64,000 bases of DNA from Amycolatopsis sp. NBC_01480 (GTDB lineage: Bacteria; Actinomycetota; Actinomycetes; Mycobacteriales; Pseudonocardiaceae). A program made the translations under genes and the position numbers. The stretch spans positions 3,100,001-3,164,000 of the forward strand of contig NZ_CP109442.1 in assembly GCF_036227205.1 (NCBI RefSeq). The letters run 5' to 3'. Below, piece after piece: positions 10,802 through 19,929 of this stretch (positions are counted from its first letter, which is position 1; every line of letters begins with the position of its first letter). The notes below the pieces were generated by a model. It did not search any database and had not been told where the DNA came from. It saw only the letters and a program-made list of their open reading frames with translations.

Positions 10802-13459
10802 ATGAGCAAGTCATACCGTGGACGTCGTCGACCGACCCAGCTCGTCGACGATCTTCGACCGGCGATGGGAGATTCGGTGACCGACAAGTTCGACCAGCAG
10901 TACGAGGTTTTCCTCAATCTGGTGGATTCGGGCACTCCCGAAGCCGCCATGAAGGAACTCGGACTCTTCGCCTCGGAGGAGACCCTCCAACGGATCGCCG
11001 AACGACACGAGCGGGAAACCATTCGGATCAGGGAACGCGAAGAGCCGCGCTCGGTGGTCCTCGGCAACCGCTTCACCTGGTACACCGGCCCACGCCCTAA
11101 AGACCGCTGCTGGCCGGCACTCGAGCAGATTCTCATGAAATCGGGCTGGTCGGAAAAAGGAATCTCGGACCTCGATGGAGCCTCGACCAAGGTCGTCTCG
11201 CTCTTGAGTCATCCACGAGAGCGGGCGTTCTCCACCAAAGGCCTCGTCGTGGGTTACGTCCAGTCAGGCAAGACGACCAACTTCACGGCCGTCACGGCAA
11301 AAGCGGCCGACCGCGGCTACAAGCTGTTCATCGTCCTCGCAGGCATCCACAACGGGCTGCGCAGGCAGACCCAGCATCGTCTCATCCAGCAGCTCGTCGA
11401 GCCCAACCCTTCCCGGTGGCTGCAGCTGACGGACCCGGACAAGGACTTCACCCCTCCGGCCAATGCGGCGGCATACTTCGCCAAGAACAACAAGCAGCAC
11501 GTGTTGTGCGTGATCAAGAAGAACCCCCGCGTACTCGAGAAGTTCTCCGCGTGGCTCGCTTCGGCCGCGGACTACCTGGCGGACTGTCCCGCTCTCGTCA
11601 TCGACGACGAAGCCGACCAGGCGACCGTGGCCACGGACACGATCAACCCGCTGATCTGCACGATCCTCGACAGACTGCCGAAATCCGCCTATGTCGGGTA
11701 CACTGCAACCCCGTTTGCCAACTTGCTGATAGACCCATCGGCCAAGGATCTCTATCCCGAACACTTTATCGTGAATCTGCCCAAGCCCGAAGGCCACTTC
11801 GGCACCGAGGTGCTGTTCGGTCGAGACGTGATCGACGGCGAGGACCCCGAGGACGTGCTCGACGGCTACGACATGATCCGCGAGGTGCCGGAATCCGAAA
11901 TCGACCTGGTCCGGCCCGCATCACGCGCCGACGCAGACGGGTTCCAACCGGTGATCGCCGCAAGTCTCGGCCGCGCGATTCGGTACTTCTGGATGTGCAC
12001 GGCAGCACGCCGATTGCGGAACACCGGGAATCCCCACTCGACCATGCTGGTCCACACGAGCGTCAAAACCTTGGTGCACAACAGCTTCCGGCAACCACTC
12101 GAGGCCCTTCTGGACAAGTGCGGCGAACTCCTACAGTCGGCTGACTCAAGGTTCATGGCCGACCTTCGCGAGATCTGGGACCGCGAGACTTCACTGGTCC
12201 CTGCCGAGGACCTCAACGAACACAAGGTCCTCTTCGATGACCTGCTGCCGTTGCTGCCCGAGGTGCTGCGCGATTGCAGAATCATCATGGACAACTCAAG
12301 CAGCAAGGATCGCCTTGACTACGAGAACGGCCCAGTGGTCGCCATCGCGGTCGGCGGCAACACGCTCTCCCGGGGGCTGACGCTGGAGGGCTTGACAGTC
12401 AGCTACTTCGTGCGCTCGGTATCCGCCTACGACACGCTGCTCCAGATGGGCCGATGGTTCGGCTTCCGCAATGGTTACGCTGATCTGCCCAGGATTTGGA
12501 TGACTGCGGAGCTTCGCAGGTGGTTCCGTCACGTCGCCACCGTCGAGAGCGAGATGCGGCGAGACATCGACATCTACATGGTCGAGGACAAGACGCCGAT
12601 GACGTTCGCGGTCCGACTACGCACACATCCGTCCTTGCGCGTGACCGCGGCAGCCAAGATGACGAACGCCGTTCCTGCTGCTTCGGCGTACGGCGGAAAA
12701 CGAGTGCAGACCCGGTACTTCCACGCGGACAAGGCATGGTTGTCGTCCAATGTGAAAGCAGCGAGGACTCTGGTAGGCGATGCCTCGCGGGCAGGCAAGC
12801 TCGACGACAAGGTCAAGACCGAGCAGAAACTCATCCGGGACGTCCCGTACGAACTCGTGACAGAGTTCCTACAGTCGTATCAATTCCACGAGAACTCTCA
12901 GGAATGTAACTCCGAACTACTCATTCGGTACATCGAAAAACGCGTAGCCAAGTCAGGATCACTACGTAGGTGGAACGTGGCAATCGTCGGCGGATCGGCC
13001 AGCAGCGGGAACGAGCCGAAGCGTTTCTCGTTCTCGGATGGGTTCGATGTCAGGATGGTTTCACGGTCGGCGGTGCCCGACTCCGACGGCCCGGACATCG
13101 TGGACATCAAAACGTTGATGAGCCGCCGAGACGCCGCGATCGACCTTCCAATACCCTCCTCGAAACAGGAGTTGACAGAGGAGCAGATCAAAAACTTGAG
13201 GACGACGGAGTGCCCCGAATGCGCGCTCCTCGTCCTCTACCCGATCGACAAGGATTCGAAGCCGAAACCCGGTCGGGAGAAGCAACGAAAGCCACTCGCC
13301 ACCCCCGAAGACGTGATCGGTGTCGGGCTCGTTTTTCCGGAACCTTCGGCGGACGACTCTGCGGTCGAATGGCAGTACGTGAGCACCGACCTCGCAAACG
13401 TGGCCTCGGAGGAAATCGAGGAGGAAGACCTCAGCGACCTCGTCACGGAGGATCTCTGA
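10802..13459 (+). CDS. Z1 domain superfamily II helicase-like ATPase
   Basis: An 885-residue protein. Walker A is VGYVQSGKTTNF (near residue 150), the DEAD-like box is VIDDEADQAT (near 266), GYTATPFANLL follows (near 298), and the C-terminal helicase lobe has GGNTLSRGLTLEG (near 517) and QMGRWFGFR (near 547), the hallmark of the Z1 domain. Z1 proteins are known from operons with MutL/MORC-like GHKL ATPases and restriction-modification genes and are thought to move along or remodel DNA. It heads a five-gene operon and its stop overlaps the next start by one base. Base composition is less GC-rich than in core genes, which fits transfer. Confidence 0.85.
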   Translation: MSKSYRGRRRPTQLVDDLRPAMGDSVTDKFDQQYEVFLNLVDSGTPEAAMKELGLFASEETLQRIAERHERETIRIREREEPRSVVLGNRFTWYTGPRPKDRCWPALEQILMKSGWSEKGISDLDGASTKVVSLLSHPRERAFSTKGLVVGYVQSGKTTNFTAVTAKAADRGYKLFIVLAGIHNGLRRQTQHRLIQQLVEPNPSRWLQLTDPDKDFTPPANAAAYFAKNNKQHVLCVIKKNPRVLEKFSAWLASAADYLADCPALVIDDEADQATVATDTINPLICTILDRLPKSAYVGYTATPFANLLIDPSAKDLYPEHFIVNLPKPEGHFGTEVLFGRDVIDGEDPEDVLDGYDMIREVPESEIDLVRPASRADADGFQPVIAASLGRAIRYFWMCTAARRLRNTGNPHSTMLVHTSVKTLVHNSFRQPLEALLDKCGELLQSADSRFMADLREIWDRETSLVPAEDLNEHKVLFDDLLPLLPEVLRDCRIIMDNSSSKDRLDYENGPVVAIAVGGNTLSRGLTLEGLTVSYFVRSVSAYDTLLQMGRWFGFRNGYADLPRIWMTAELRRWFRHVATVESEMRRDIDIYMVEDKTPMTFAVRLRTHPSLRVTAAAKMTNAVPAASAYGGKRVQTRYFHADKAWLSSNVKAARTLVGDASRAGKLDDKVKTEQKLIRDVPYELVTEFLQSYQFHENSQECNSELLIRYIEKRVAKSGSLRRWNVAIVGGSASSGNEPKRFSFSDGFDVRMVSRSAVPDSDGPDIVDIKTLMSRRDAAIDLPIPSSKQELTEEQIKNLRTTECPECALLVLYPIDKDSKPKPGREKQRKPLATPEDVIGVGLVFPEPSADDSAVEWQYVSTDLANVASEEIEEEDLSDLVTEDL

Positions 13460-14460
13460 TGTCGGAGTCGCACCGGCCGACGCTGCAAGAACACTGGGCG
13501 CAGCTCGGCAAAGAACCTACCTCGGGGCCGGACCACATTCGCACCTCGGAACTGCCGATCGAGACGTCGCAGGGCAAGCTGCTCGCGGCCGTCGACCACG
13601 ACGGCTGCCGGCACCTGCTGGTTCCGCTGAACGCCAACCAACATGTGCGGCGTGATCGCGGGAGCACCGCTCTGGAGATGCGCGAACGACCGCTCGAGAC
13701 AGACGATCTCTACGAGCGTTACGCGGATCTGGGCTGTCTGCGCAAGGACCTCGATCCGGTATTCACCGGACTCTGCGCCGACGTGCTGGAGGCCGCGGAA
13801 AGCGACCCGGGTCGCCCGCTGAAGGCGCTGTACACCGTCGTGGACCGGTGGCGAGCACTATTCCTGCCCTCTCCGACTCGACTCCGGGACGATCAGCTGA
13901 CCGGCCTCTTCGGTGAGATGGTGGTGCTGAACCAGCTGTTGCTTGAGGAGAGCACTGCAGTCGACTTCTGGACCGGGCCGTCCGGGCATCGTCACGACTT
14001 CACCGTTGGCAGGCACGACATCGAGGTAAAGGCGTCCATCACGGCCAAGGATCGGCGAATCCGCATCCACGGTGCCGAACAACTTCAGCCACCGGTACAC
14101 GGAACGCTTGATCTGGTCTGGCTCCGCCTGGAGCAGGTATCGGCGGGCGGGCGCTCGTTGCCCGAACTCGTGAACTCGGCGACGCAGCACGGCGACGACG
14201 ACAACGGCTTGCTGTTCAAGCTCGCGCAAGCAGGTTACAGCCCTGCGGACGCCCACTCCTATCGGAACACTCGATTCGCAGTGCTGGAGCACCGCTGGTA
14301 CGAGGTGGACGACACCTTCCCGCGAATCGACCCCGCAGCGGCGCCATCCGGCGTGTCCGACGTCCATTACACGGTGGACCTGGACAAACAAAGCCCCGCC
14401 GCCACTGAGACATCCGGTGTCGCCACCCGGATCCGCCAGATCACGCAGGAGCGAGAGTGA
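13459..14460 (+). CDS. PD-(D/E)XK motif protein (DUF4420-like), putative nuclease
   Basis: A 333-residue protein with a restriction-endonuclease-like core: GLFGEMVVLNQLL (near residue 147) supplies the upstream acidic helix, and HDF-TVGRHD-IEVKAS (near 178-191) has the Asp...Glu-X-Lys catalytic pattern. This agrees with the DUF4420/PD-(D/E)XK family found beside Z1 helicases. It is the likely DNA-cutting component. ATG 13459 overlaps the Z1 stop (TGATG) and its own stop overlaps the next GTG (GTGA), so synthesis is coupled to both neighbours. Whether it cleaves unmethylated DNA is inference. Confidence 0.8.
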   Translation: MSESHRPTLQEHWAQLGKEPTSGPDHIRTSELPIETSQGKLLAAVDHDGCRHLLVPLNANQHVRRDRGSTALEMRERPLETDDLYERYADLGCLRKDLDPVFTGLCADVLEAAESDPGRPLKALYTVVDRWRALFLPSPTRLRDDQLTGLFGEMVVLNQLLLEESTAVDFWTGPSGHRHDFTVGRHDIEVKASITAKDRRIRIHGAEQLQPPVHGTLDLVWLRLEQVSAGGRSLPELVNSATQHGDDDNGLLFKLAQAGYSPADAHSYRNTRFAVLEHRWYEVDDTFPRIDPAAAPSGVSDVHYTVDLDKQSPAATETSGVATRIRQITQERE

Positions 14461-16394
14461 CCGACGCCGCTTGGCATTCGCAGGCATTCCCACCGGAGGG
14501 CGCGAGTGCCGCCGAGGGAATCCGCAACCAGCTCGGGCGCCCTGAGTTGGACCTGTTGACCATTCTCGTCCGCGAGTCGGCTCAGAACAGCTGGGACGCG
14601 CGGCTGGGTGACCGCCCGGTCGACTATCACCTCGACCTGAAAGGTGTCAGCCCCGCGCACGCCCCGGCATGGCGTGAACTGCTGTCCCGCGACATCCCCG
14701 ATCGGAGTCAGCTGCCGCTCCGCAGCTCCCTGTCGGCTGCTGCGATTCGCATCCTGACCGTTTCCGATCGAGGAACCACGGGCCTGGGCGGGCCGACCCG
14801 GGCTGACAATGCGGTCGTGGCAAATCACGATTTCGTTTCGTTCATCAGAAACATCGGGGAGCCCAGGGACACGGATCTCGGCGGCGGCACCTACGGTTTC
14901 GGCAAAGGGATCTTCTACCTCCTCAGCCGTCCGGGAACCGTGCTCGTACACACGCGTTGCCGCGTCGAAGGAGGTTTCGAGACCCGCCTCATGGGCTGCG
15001 CGTTGTGGCGGAGCTACGCAGTAGGCAATGGCCTTTCCGGACGTCGCTTCACCGGACGGCATTGGTGGGGCACGCTCTCCTCCGACAACGTGGTGGAGCC
15101 GTTGGTGGGAGCCGAAGCGGATGCCGTCGCGGAACGACTTGGCCTTCGCCCTTACCTCGACGACGAGACCGGCACGACAGTGGTCGTCATCGATCCGGAG
15201 CTCGACGAACGAAGCGTGGTGGAAGCAGGCACCTACCTGGCGGATTCCATCGCGTGGAATCTCTGGCCGAAGATGCTGTCACGCACCCCCGGCGAGCCGC
15301 AGCCAATGCGATTTTCGGTCCACTGTGACGGTGTCGTCGTGCCGGTGCCTGATCCTCGGGAAACAAGCCCGCTGGACATGTTCGTCACAGCCTACGAGGA
15401 GCTGGGCTCCGAAACGGGCGGACGGGAACTCAGCTGCGGCAAGCCGGTCGCGAAGCTTGGCAACCTCGGGCTCGAAAGCAGCTACCTCGTGCCGTTCGAG
15501 AAGACCGCCGCAGGCTCCGCTGCCGGCATCGAGACCACAGTGCACCATGTGTGTCTGATGCGGACTGCCGAGTTGGTCGTGACCTACCACGAAGGCCTGA
15601 AGCCGCCAATCGAGAACTTCTCGTATGCCGGCGTATTCCGAGCCACTGCGGAATTGGACTCCACGTTCGCTTCGTCGGAACCTCCGACTCATGACGCCTG
15701 GAACTGGCATTCTCTCGACGGCCGTGACAAGACTTTTGTGAAAATGACGTTTGCGAGAATCAAAGATGCGATCGACACACTGCTCGACCGAGACGGGCAA
15801 GCGAGGAGCGGTTCGGCGGTCCCGCTCGGAGCCGCTAGTCGGGTTTTCTCGAATCTGGTGTCGGGCTCCTGGGGGACGGGAGGTGCTTCGGACTACCGGA
15901 GCGCACTGAAGCCGACAGCCCCGACCCACGAGAGCCCACCGAACCGGCTCAGCGGGGATCTGTTCGCGCCGAGTGACGACGCGGGCGCCGGCGCTCCAGA
16001 TGCATCTGGAGCATCCGCCGCATCGCCGCGCCCAGGGCAGGATTCGTCGACTCGTCGACCGCGGGTGGAATATGTCGACGCACCGTATTACGACGTACGG
16101 GCGGGCCAGTTGGTGCTGATCCAGGCCTTCCAGCTGACGACCAGCGGAAATCACCGATGTGCCGCCGATCTCGGCGTCACCCTCGCCGGCACGAGTTCGC
16201 GCGAAACGGATCCACCGCGTAATGCCGCGAAACCTCATTTCTTCGGCTGGGAGTCCCCGGACGGGACGTTCCACACCGACGAATCACCGCTCATCGAAGG
16301 CGGCGACGGGGTATGGCGACTCCTCGTCCTCCCGGCTCCCGACACTATGACCGAGATCTCGGTCTCCGCGATGCGTGAGGTGCAACCGCGATGA
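14457..16394 (+). CDS. GHKL (MutL/MORC-like) ATPase
   Basis: A 645-residue protein with an N-terminal GHKL ATP-binding fold. The N-box is ESAQNSWDA (near residue 40), the G1 box is SDRGTTGLGGP (near 103) and the G2 lid is GGGTYGFGKGIFYLL (near 141). The remainder shows no second recognised domain; a Ser/Pro/Ala-rich linker lies near 490-540. ATPases of this kind clamp on DNA in MutL and MORC proteins, and prokaryotic relatives occur with Z1 helicases and nucleases. Coupled by GTGA upstream and ATGA downstream. Proposed role: an ATP-gated clamp or sensor within the defence complex (inference). Confidence 0.72.
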   Translation: MTDAAWHSQAFPPEGASAAEGIRNQLGRPELDLLTILVRESAQNSWDARLGDRPVDYHLDLKGVSPAHAPAWRELLSRDIPDRSQLPLRSSLSAAAIRILTVSDRGTTGLGGPTRADNAVVANHDFVSFIRNIGEPRDTDLGGGTYGFGKGIFYLLSRPGTVLVHTRCRVEGGFETRLMGCALWRSYAVGNGLSGRRFTGRHWWGTLSSDNVVEPLVGAEADAVAERLGLRPYLDDETGTTVVVIDPELDERSVVEAGTYLADSIAWNLWPKMLSRTPGEPQPMRFSVHCDGVVVPVPDPRETSPLDMFVTAYEELGSETGGRELSCGKPVAKLGNLGLESSYLVPFEKTAAGSAAGIETTVHHVCLMRTAELVVTYHEGLKPPIENFSYAGVFRATAELDSTFASSEPPTHDAWNWHSLDGRDKTFVKMTFARIKDAIDTLLDRDGQARSGSAVPLGAASRVFSNLVSGSWGTGGASDYRSALKPTAPTHESPPNRLSGDLFAPSDDAGAGAPDASGASAASPRPGQDSSTRRPRVEYVDAPYYDVRAGQLVLIQAFQLTTSGNHRCAADLGVTLAGTSSRETDPPRNAAKPHFFGWESPDGTFHTDESPLIEGGDGVWRLLVLPAPDTMTEISVSAMREVQPR

Positions 16395-17290
16395 TCAGGC
16401 AAGCACCACCGTACCGCCTCGCCACGGCAGGCTCGGTCGTGGTCGAGCCTTGGCAGCTACTGCTCGACGACACGCCGGTGATGCTCGGTCCGTCCCTCGA
16501 CGACTGGGACTACCGAACCGACCTCACGCTTCGGCAATCGGTCACCGTCGATGTGGATCTCGTGCGGCAGGGCACCGGGCTCCCCGAATCGGCGAAACTC
16601 ACGTTGGCAATGGTGTGGACGGCTTCTGGCTCGGGCCTCAAGGCCGCCGGTTCACGGATCACCTTGCCGAAGTCGGGTACGACCCAGGTCGATCTCGGAG
16701 CTGTGCTGCCCGGCAGTCAGCTGGGGGGCTTGCTGGTGCTCGAGACCACGCTGGCCCTCGCCGAATACTGCGATACCGGCGCACTGGCTTCACCCCGCAG
16801 AGCGGGTTCCGTACTTTGGACAGATCGGTCTTCCACCAGGCTGCAGGGCGATGCACAACAGTTCCCCATCTCCGTGGTGGACTTCGCGAAGACCGAGTTC
16901 CCGGACGATGCCGGATGGCACGTCGAGATCGGCGGCGACCTGGACACAGCGACGATGGGCGCGCTGATCCTGCTGGTCAACGAACGCAAGAAGGTTCTCG
17001 TCGGCGCGATGCGCAATGCGGCGAGGCCCAGACCCGCGGACCGCATCGTCTTGTCGACAGTCTATGCGGACGTCACCCGGACTCTGGTCGAGCACGCGCT
17101 GCGTGACCGTGACTTCGATCTGGACACCACTTACCCGGACGACAGCATGGGGGTCACGCTGCAGGTATTGGTCGACCGGCTCTTTCCCGGCCGCAGCATC
17201 GATCACCTGCGCAGGCGTTACGAGCAAGCGCCCGCGGCGTTCGCAACCGAACTGCAGAGCGCCGTCCGCATTTTCGAGGAGACGACATGA
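16391..17290 (+). CDS. Unrecognised protein of the Z1/GHKL operon
   Basis: A 299-residue soluble protein with no domain I recognise. It is rich in beta-type segments in the first half (for example LTLAMVWTASGSG and RITLPKSGTTQVDLG) and helical at the C-terminus. No signal peptide, membrane segment or catalytic motif is evident. ATGA overlaps on both sides make it an obligate member of the operon, so it is probably a structural or targeting subunit of the system. Confidence 0.6.
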   Translation: MIRQAPPYRLATAGSVVVEPWQLLLDDTPVMLGPSLDDWDYRTDLTLRQSVTVDVDLVRQGTGLPESAKLTLAMVWTASGSGLKAAGSRITLPKSGTTQVDLGAVLPGSQLGGLLVLETTLALAEYCDTGALASPRRAGSVLWTDRSSTRLQGDAQQFPISVVDFAKTEFPDDAGWHVEIGGDLDTATMGALILLVNERKKVLVGAMRNAARPRPADRIVLSTVYADVTRTLVEHALRDRDFDLDTTYPDDSMGVTLQVLVDRLFPGRSIDHLRRRYEQAPAAFATELQSAVRIFEETT

Positions 17291-18075
17291 GCGTGCTTTT
17301 CCCGCGTCTGCTGCCTGCACAGGCACAAGTGCTCTACTCGAGTCATCGCCTGCTGCCGGTCGAATCCCTGAAGGAGCAAGCGGCGCTGCATTACGACTCT
17401 GCGGTATACGTTGCGACCGGCGGGGATCGCGTTCGAGAGAGAGATCTGGACGACCTGCGCAAGGCTGTCGTGACGGCAGCTCGACAGCACGGGTTTCCCG
17501 GCGCGGCGACGCCGAAGAACCGGAACGACTTCGATCGTGAGGTCGCCGAGCTTCTGCACCGCACGATGGGAGTTGCGCCGGCGGAAGCGGCATCCCGGGA
17601 CATCTGGGTCTTTCTCGCACTCGTGGTACTGCCCGACGTTGCCTTCTGGCGGTTCGATGGCAAGACCGACGAACGCTTCCTGGCGAAGGACCTCACTCGC
17701 CACGTGTTCGGCAGGCTGTGGTGGCGAGCCCATCTGGTGCACGACCCGGCAAGCGCCGAGCCTTACGCCGCCTTGTACATCCTCGGTGAAGGAGCGTTCG
17801 ATCAGATCTATGCGCGCAGGCGAGCGCTCGGCGGTAGTCCTCAGCTCGTTCGCGCGATTTTGCACGTGTGGAACGGCATCGATACCACCGGGCTCAACGA
17901 GAGCGAATTACTGAAAGACTTTTTGAAGCGACTGCTCCGGCTCGGCGCGTTCATGTCGTTCGAGACGCTGCAGGACGAACAACTCCGCGCCGAACTCCAG
18001 CGCGCTGCCCACGATTCGGTGAGCGCCTTTGCGGAGGAGCGACACGCCAAGCACGCACTGACGGCTCATGACTGA
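17287..18075 (+). CDS. DUF6339-like protein, last gene of the Z1/GHKL operon
   Basis: A 262-residue protein resembling the DUF6339 family, which I associate with Z1/PD-(D/E)XK operons; the resemblance is from memory and moderate. It is helical, with a conserved-looking DIWVFLALVVLPDVAFWRF segment (near residue 95-115) and RLWWRAHLVHD. No enzymatic motif is seen. It is coupled to the previous gene by ATGA. Its 3' end overlaps, on the opposite strand, the end of an SCP2-like gene remnant, marking the right edge of this module. Confidence 0.55.
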   Translation: MSVLFPRLLPAQAQVLYSSHRLLPVESLKEQAALHYDSAVYVATGGDRVRERDLDDLRKAVVTAARQHGFPGAATPKNRNDFDREVAELLHRTMGVAPAEAASRDIWVFLALVVLPDVAFWRFDGKTDERFLAKDLTRHVFGRLWWRAHLVHDPASAEPYAALYILGEGAFDQIYARRRALGGSPQLVRAILHVWNGIDTTGLNESELLKDFLKRLLRLGAFMSFETLQDEQLRAELQRAAHDSVSAFAEERHAKHALTAHD

Positions 18076-18305
18076 GCCAGCTTCGGCTGGGCGTCCGTCG
18101 GCTTGGGGATGTCGAAGTAGCCGGACAACCGCACCTCTGGCGGATACTCACCCTTTACCTTCACGCGTCCGGTCACGAACATCGTCGCGGCGGTGACCGG
18201 GCGGATGAAGTCGTCAGAGAGGGTGATCGAGGTGTCCAGGGTACGAGCCAGGTCGACGCTGGAAACGGTCATAGCCGTCTTCTGAGATAGCACCGGAGAC
18301 ACAGC
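18066..18305 (-). pseudogene. SCP2-like gene remnant, 3' end only
   Basis: On the minus strand this stretch encodes VTGRVKVKGEYPPEVRLSGY-FDIPKP, nearly the same as the C-terminus of the intact gene at 26549-27160. The upstream SEDGYDRFQ segment is also present but in another frame: a deletion of roughly 30 bp and smaller ones have shifted it. Homology stops near 18300, where the sequence upstream of jetA begins. It is a degraded partial copy, about 80 percent alike by eye, lying in direct orientation to the intact gene on the far side of the Wadjet operon. Confidence 0.75.
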
Positions 18306-18381
18306 AGCGTCGGCAGCCATCCATCGAAGAATACTGTCGGTGCTCGCCTGTACCCTCGGTGGCGACCTGAGAGGAGGAGGG

Positions 18382-19929
18382 GTGACCGAAAACTTCCAGC
18401 CGTTTGCGCATCTGACCGCGCCGAACAGCGTGCTCTACCGGCAGGTAATGAGCACGTTCGTCGATGCCAAGCGCCGTTTCACGGTGCACCTCCGCCCGGA
18501 AGACGTGCATGAGACGCTGGCCGACATCGAGCCGAATTCGGTTGCCGACGCGCTCACGAGGCTCGTGGAGTGGGGCAACCTGCACGCCGACCCGGACACC
18601 AGCCGGGTCACCACAGTTGAAGACTTCCACCGCGCTCGCTTTCTCTATCAGCTCACTGAACGTGGCGAGGCGGTCGAGCTGGCGCTGGCCGCGTACGACG
18701 AGGCGCTCGGCAGGCGCGGCGCGTTGCAAGCCGTCGCGCTGTCGGACATCGCCACTCAGTTACAAGCTTTGCTCGAACTTGCCCGGCAGTCCGCGCCCGA
18801 TCCGGCGAAGGTGCACCTGCTGCTGCGTGCGCTGGTCGATCGGTTCACCGATCTGGCGAGCAACGCACAGGCGTTCATGGGGTCTCTGCAACGCACGATC
18901 GACCTGCACGACGCCGATGCTGATGCCTTCCGCGCGTACAAGGATCGGCTGATCGACTACCTGGAGCGGTTTATCCGGGATCTGGTCGGCACCGGCGGGA
19001 AAATCGCCACTCTGATCGACGAGATCGAGCTGCTGGGTGTGGGGCCGCTGCTCGACATCACCGCCTGGCGGGAAGCCGAGGATGCCGCACCAGGACAAGC
19101 CGAAGGCTCGGACGACCCCCGGCGGCCTGAATTCGAACGCATTCGACCGCTGTGGCAAGACCGCTGGCAGGGCGTGCGCAGCTGGTTCGTCAGCGAACAG
19201 CACCACCCCAGCCAGGCGAAGCTGCTCCGTTCGCAAGCCAGGGCGGCGATTCCGCAGCTCCTGCAAATCGTCGCCGCGCTCAACGAGCGCCGGGCCGGCC
19301 GGTCCGATCGATCCGCGGACTTCCGCAGCCTGGCCAGATGGTTCGCCCAAGCACCGGACGACGACGCGGCGCACCGGCTCTGGCGCTCGGCATTCGGATT
19401 GTCCGCGGCCCGGCACCTGACAGTGGACGCGGACACGCTCCAGGCCCGCGAAGAGAACCCTGTCCCGGCGCATACGCCGTGGGCGCAGGCACCACCGTTG
19501 GAGATCAGCCCTCGCCTCCGCAAGACCGGTAGTTACGAGCGGCGCGGCAAGCCGAACCGGGTGCTCGACCGCACCACCCAACGTCGTCATCTCGCCGAAC
19601 TCGCGGCCAGGGAAACCGCCGAGACCGTGGCCGCGCGAGCCGCGCTGGTGACCAGCAGGCCGACCCGGCTCACCGATCTCGGCCAGCTCGACCCGGCCGC
19701 GTTCCGGCTGTTCCTCACCCTGCTCGGCGACGCGCTGTCAGCCCGGACACCGGGGAAACGCGCGGTGGAAACCACCACGTCGGACGGCAGCATGCTCATT
19801 CGGCTGACCGCGCTGGACGGTGCCGGACGAGCCGCGATCCAGACTCCGAACGGGGTTTTCCGCGGCCCGGACCACCTCGTGGAGATCGTCGACCTCACGC
19901 CGGCCGAGATGGTGGAAGCGACCGCATGA
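18382..19929 (+). CDS. jetA: Wadjet type II protein JetA (TIGR02677-like)
   Basis: A 515-residue kleisin-like subunit of the Wadjet SMC complex, first gene of the operon. It starts at GTG 18382 behind a strong GAGGAGGAGG. The N-terminal half reads as winged-helix/helical (FAHLTAPNSVLYRQVM; LADIEPNSVADALTRLVEWG) and the middle as coiled helices, as in the TIGR02677 family. Wadjet complexes recognise circular plasmid DNA by loop extrusion and cut it. The assignment rests mainly on the complete four-gene order and the SMC and Toprim partners. ATGA overlap with jetB. Confidence 0.85.
   Translation: MTENFQPFAHLTAPNSVLYRQVMSTFVDAKRRFTVHLRPEDVHETLADIEPNSVADALTRLVEWGNLHADPDTSRVTTVEDFHRARFLYQLTERGEAVELALAAYDEALGRRGALQAVALSDIATQLQALLELARQSAPDPAKVHLLLRALVDRFTDLASNAQAFMGSLQRTIDLHDADADAFRAYKDRLIDYLERFIRDLVGTGGKIATLIDEIELLGVGPLLDITAWREAEDAAPGQAEGSDDPRRPEFERIRPLWQDRWQGVRSWFVSEQHHPSQAKLLRSQARAAIPQLLQIVAALNERRAGRSDRSADFRSLARWFAQAPDDDAAHRLWRSAFGLSAARHLTVDADTLQAREENPVPAHTPWAQAPPLEISPRLRKTGSYERRGKPNRVLDRTTQRRHLAELAARETAETVAARAALVTSRPTRLTDLGQLDPAAFRLFLTLLGDALSARTPGKRAVETTTSDGSMLIRLTALDGAGRAAIQTPNGVFRGPDHLVEIVDLTPAEMVEATA

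Noticed and set aside
18214..18729. 171-codon minus-strand frame over the start of jetA
   Set aside because: Only its last part (SEDGYDRFQ) is meaningful, as a piece of the frameshifted SCP2 remnant; the rest is antisense to jetA.
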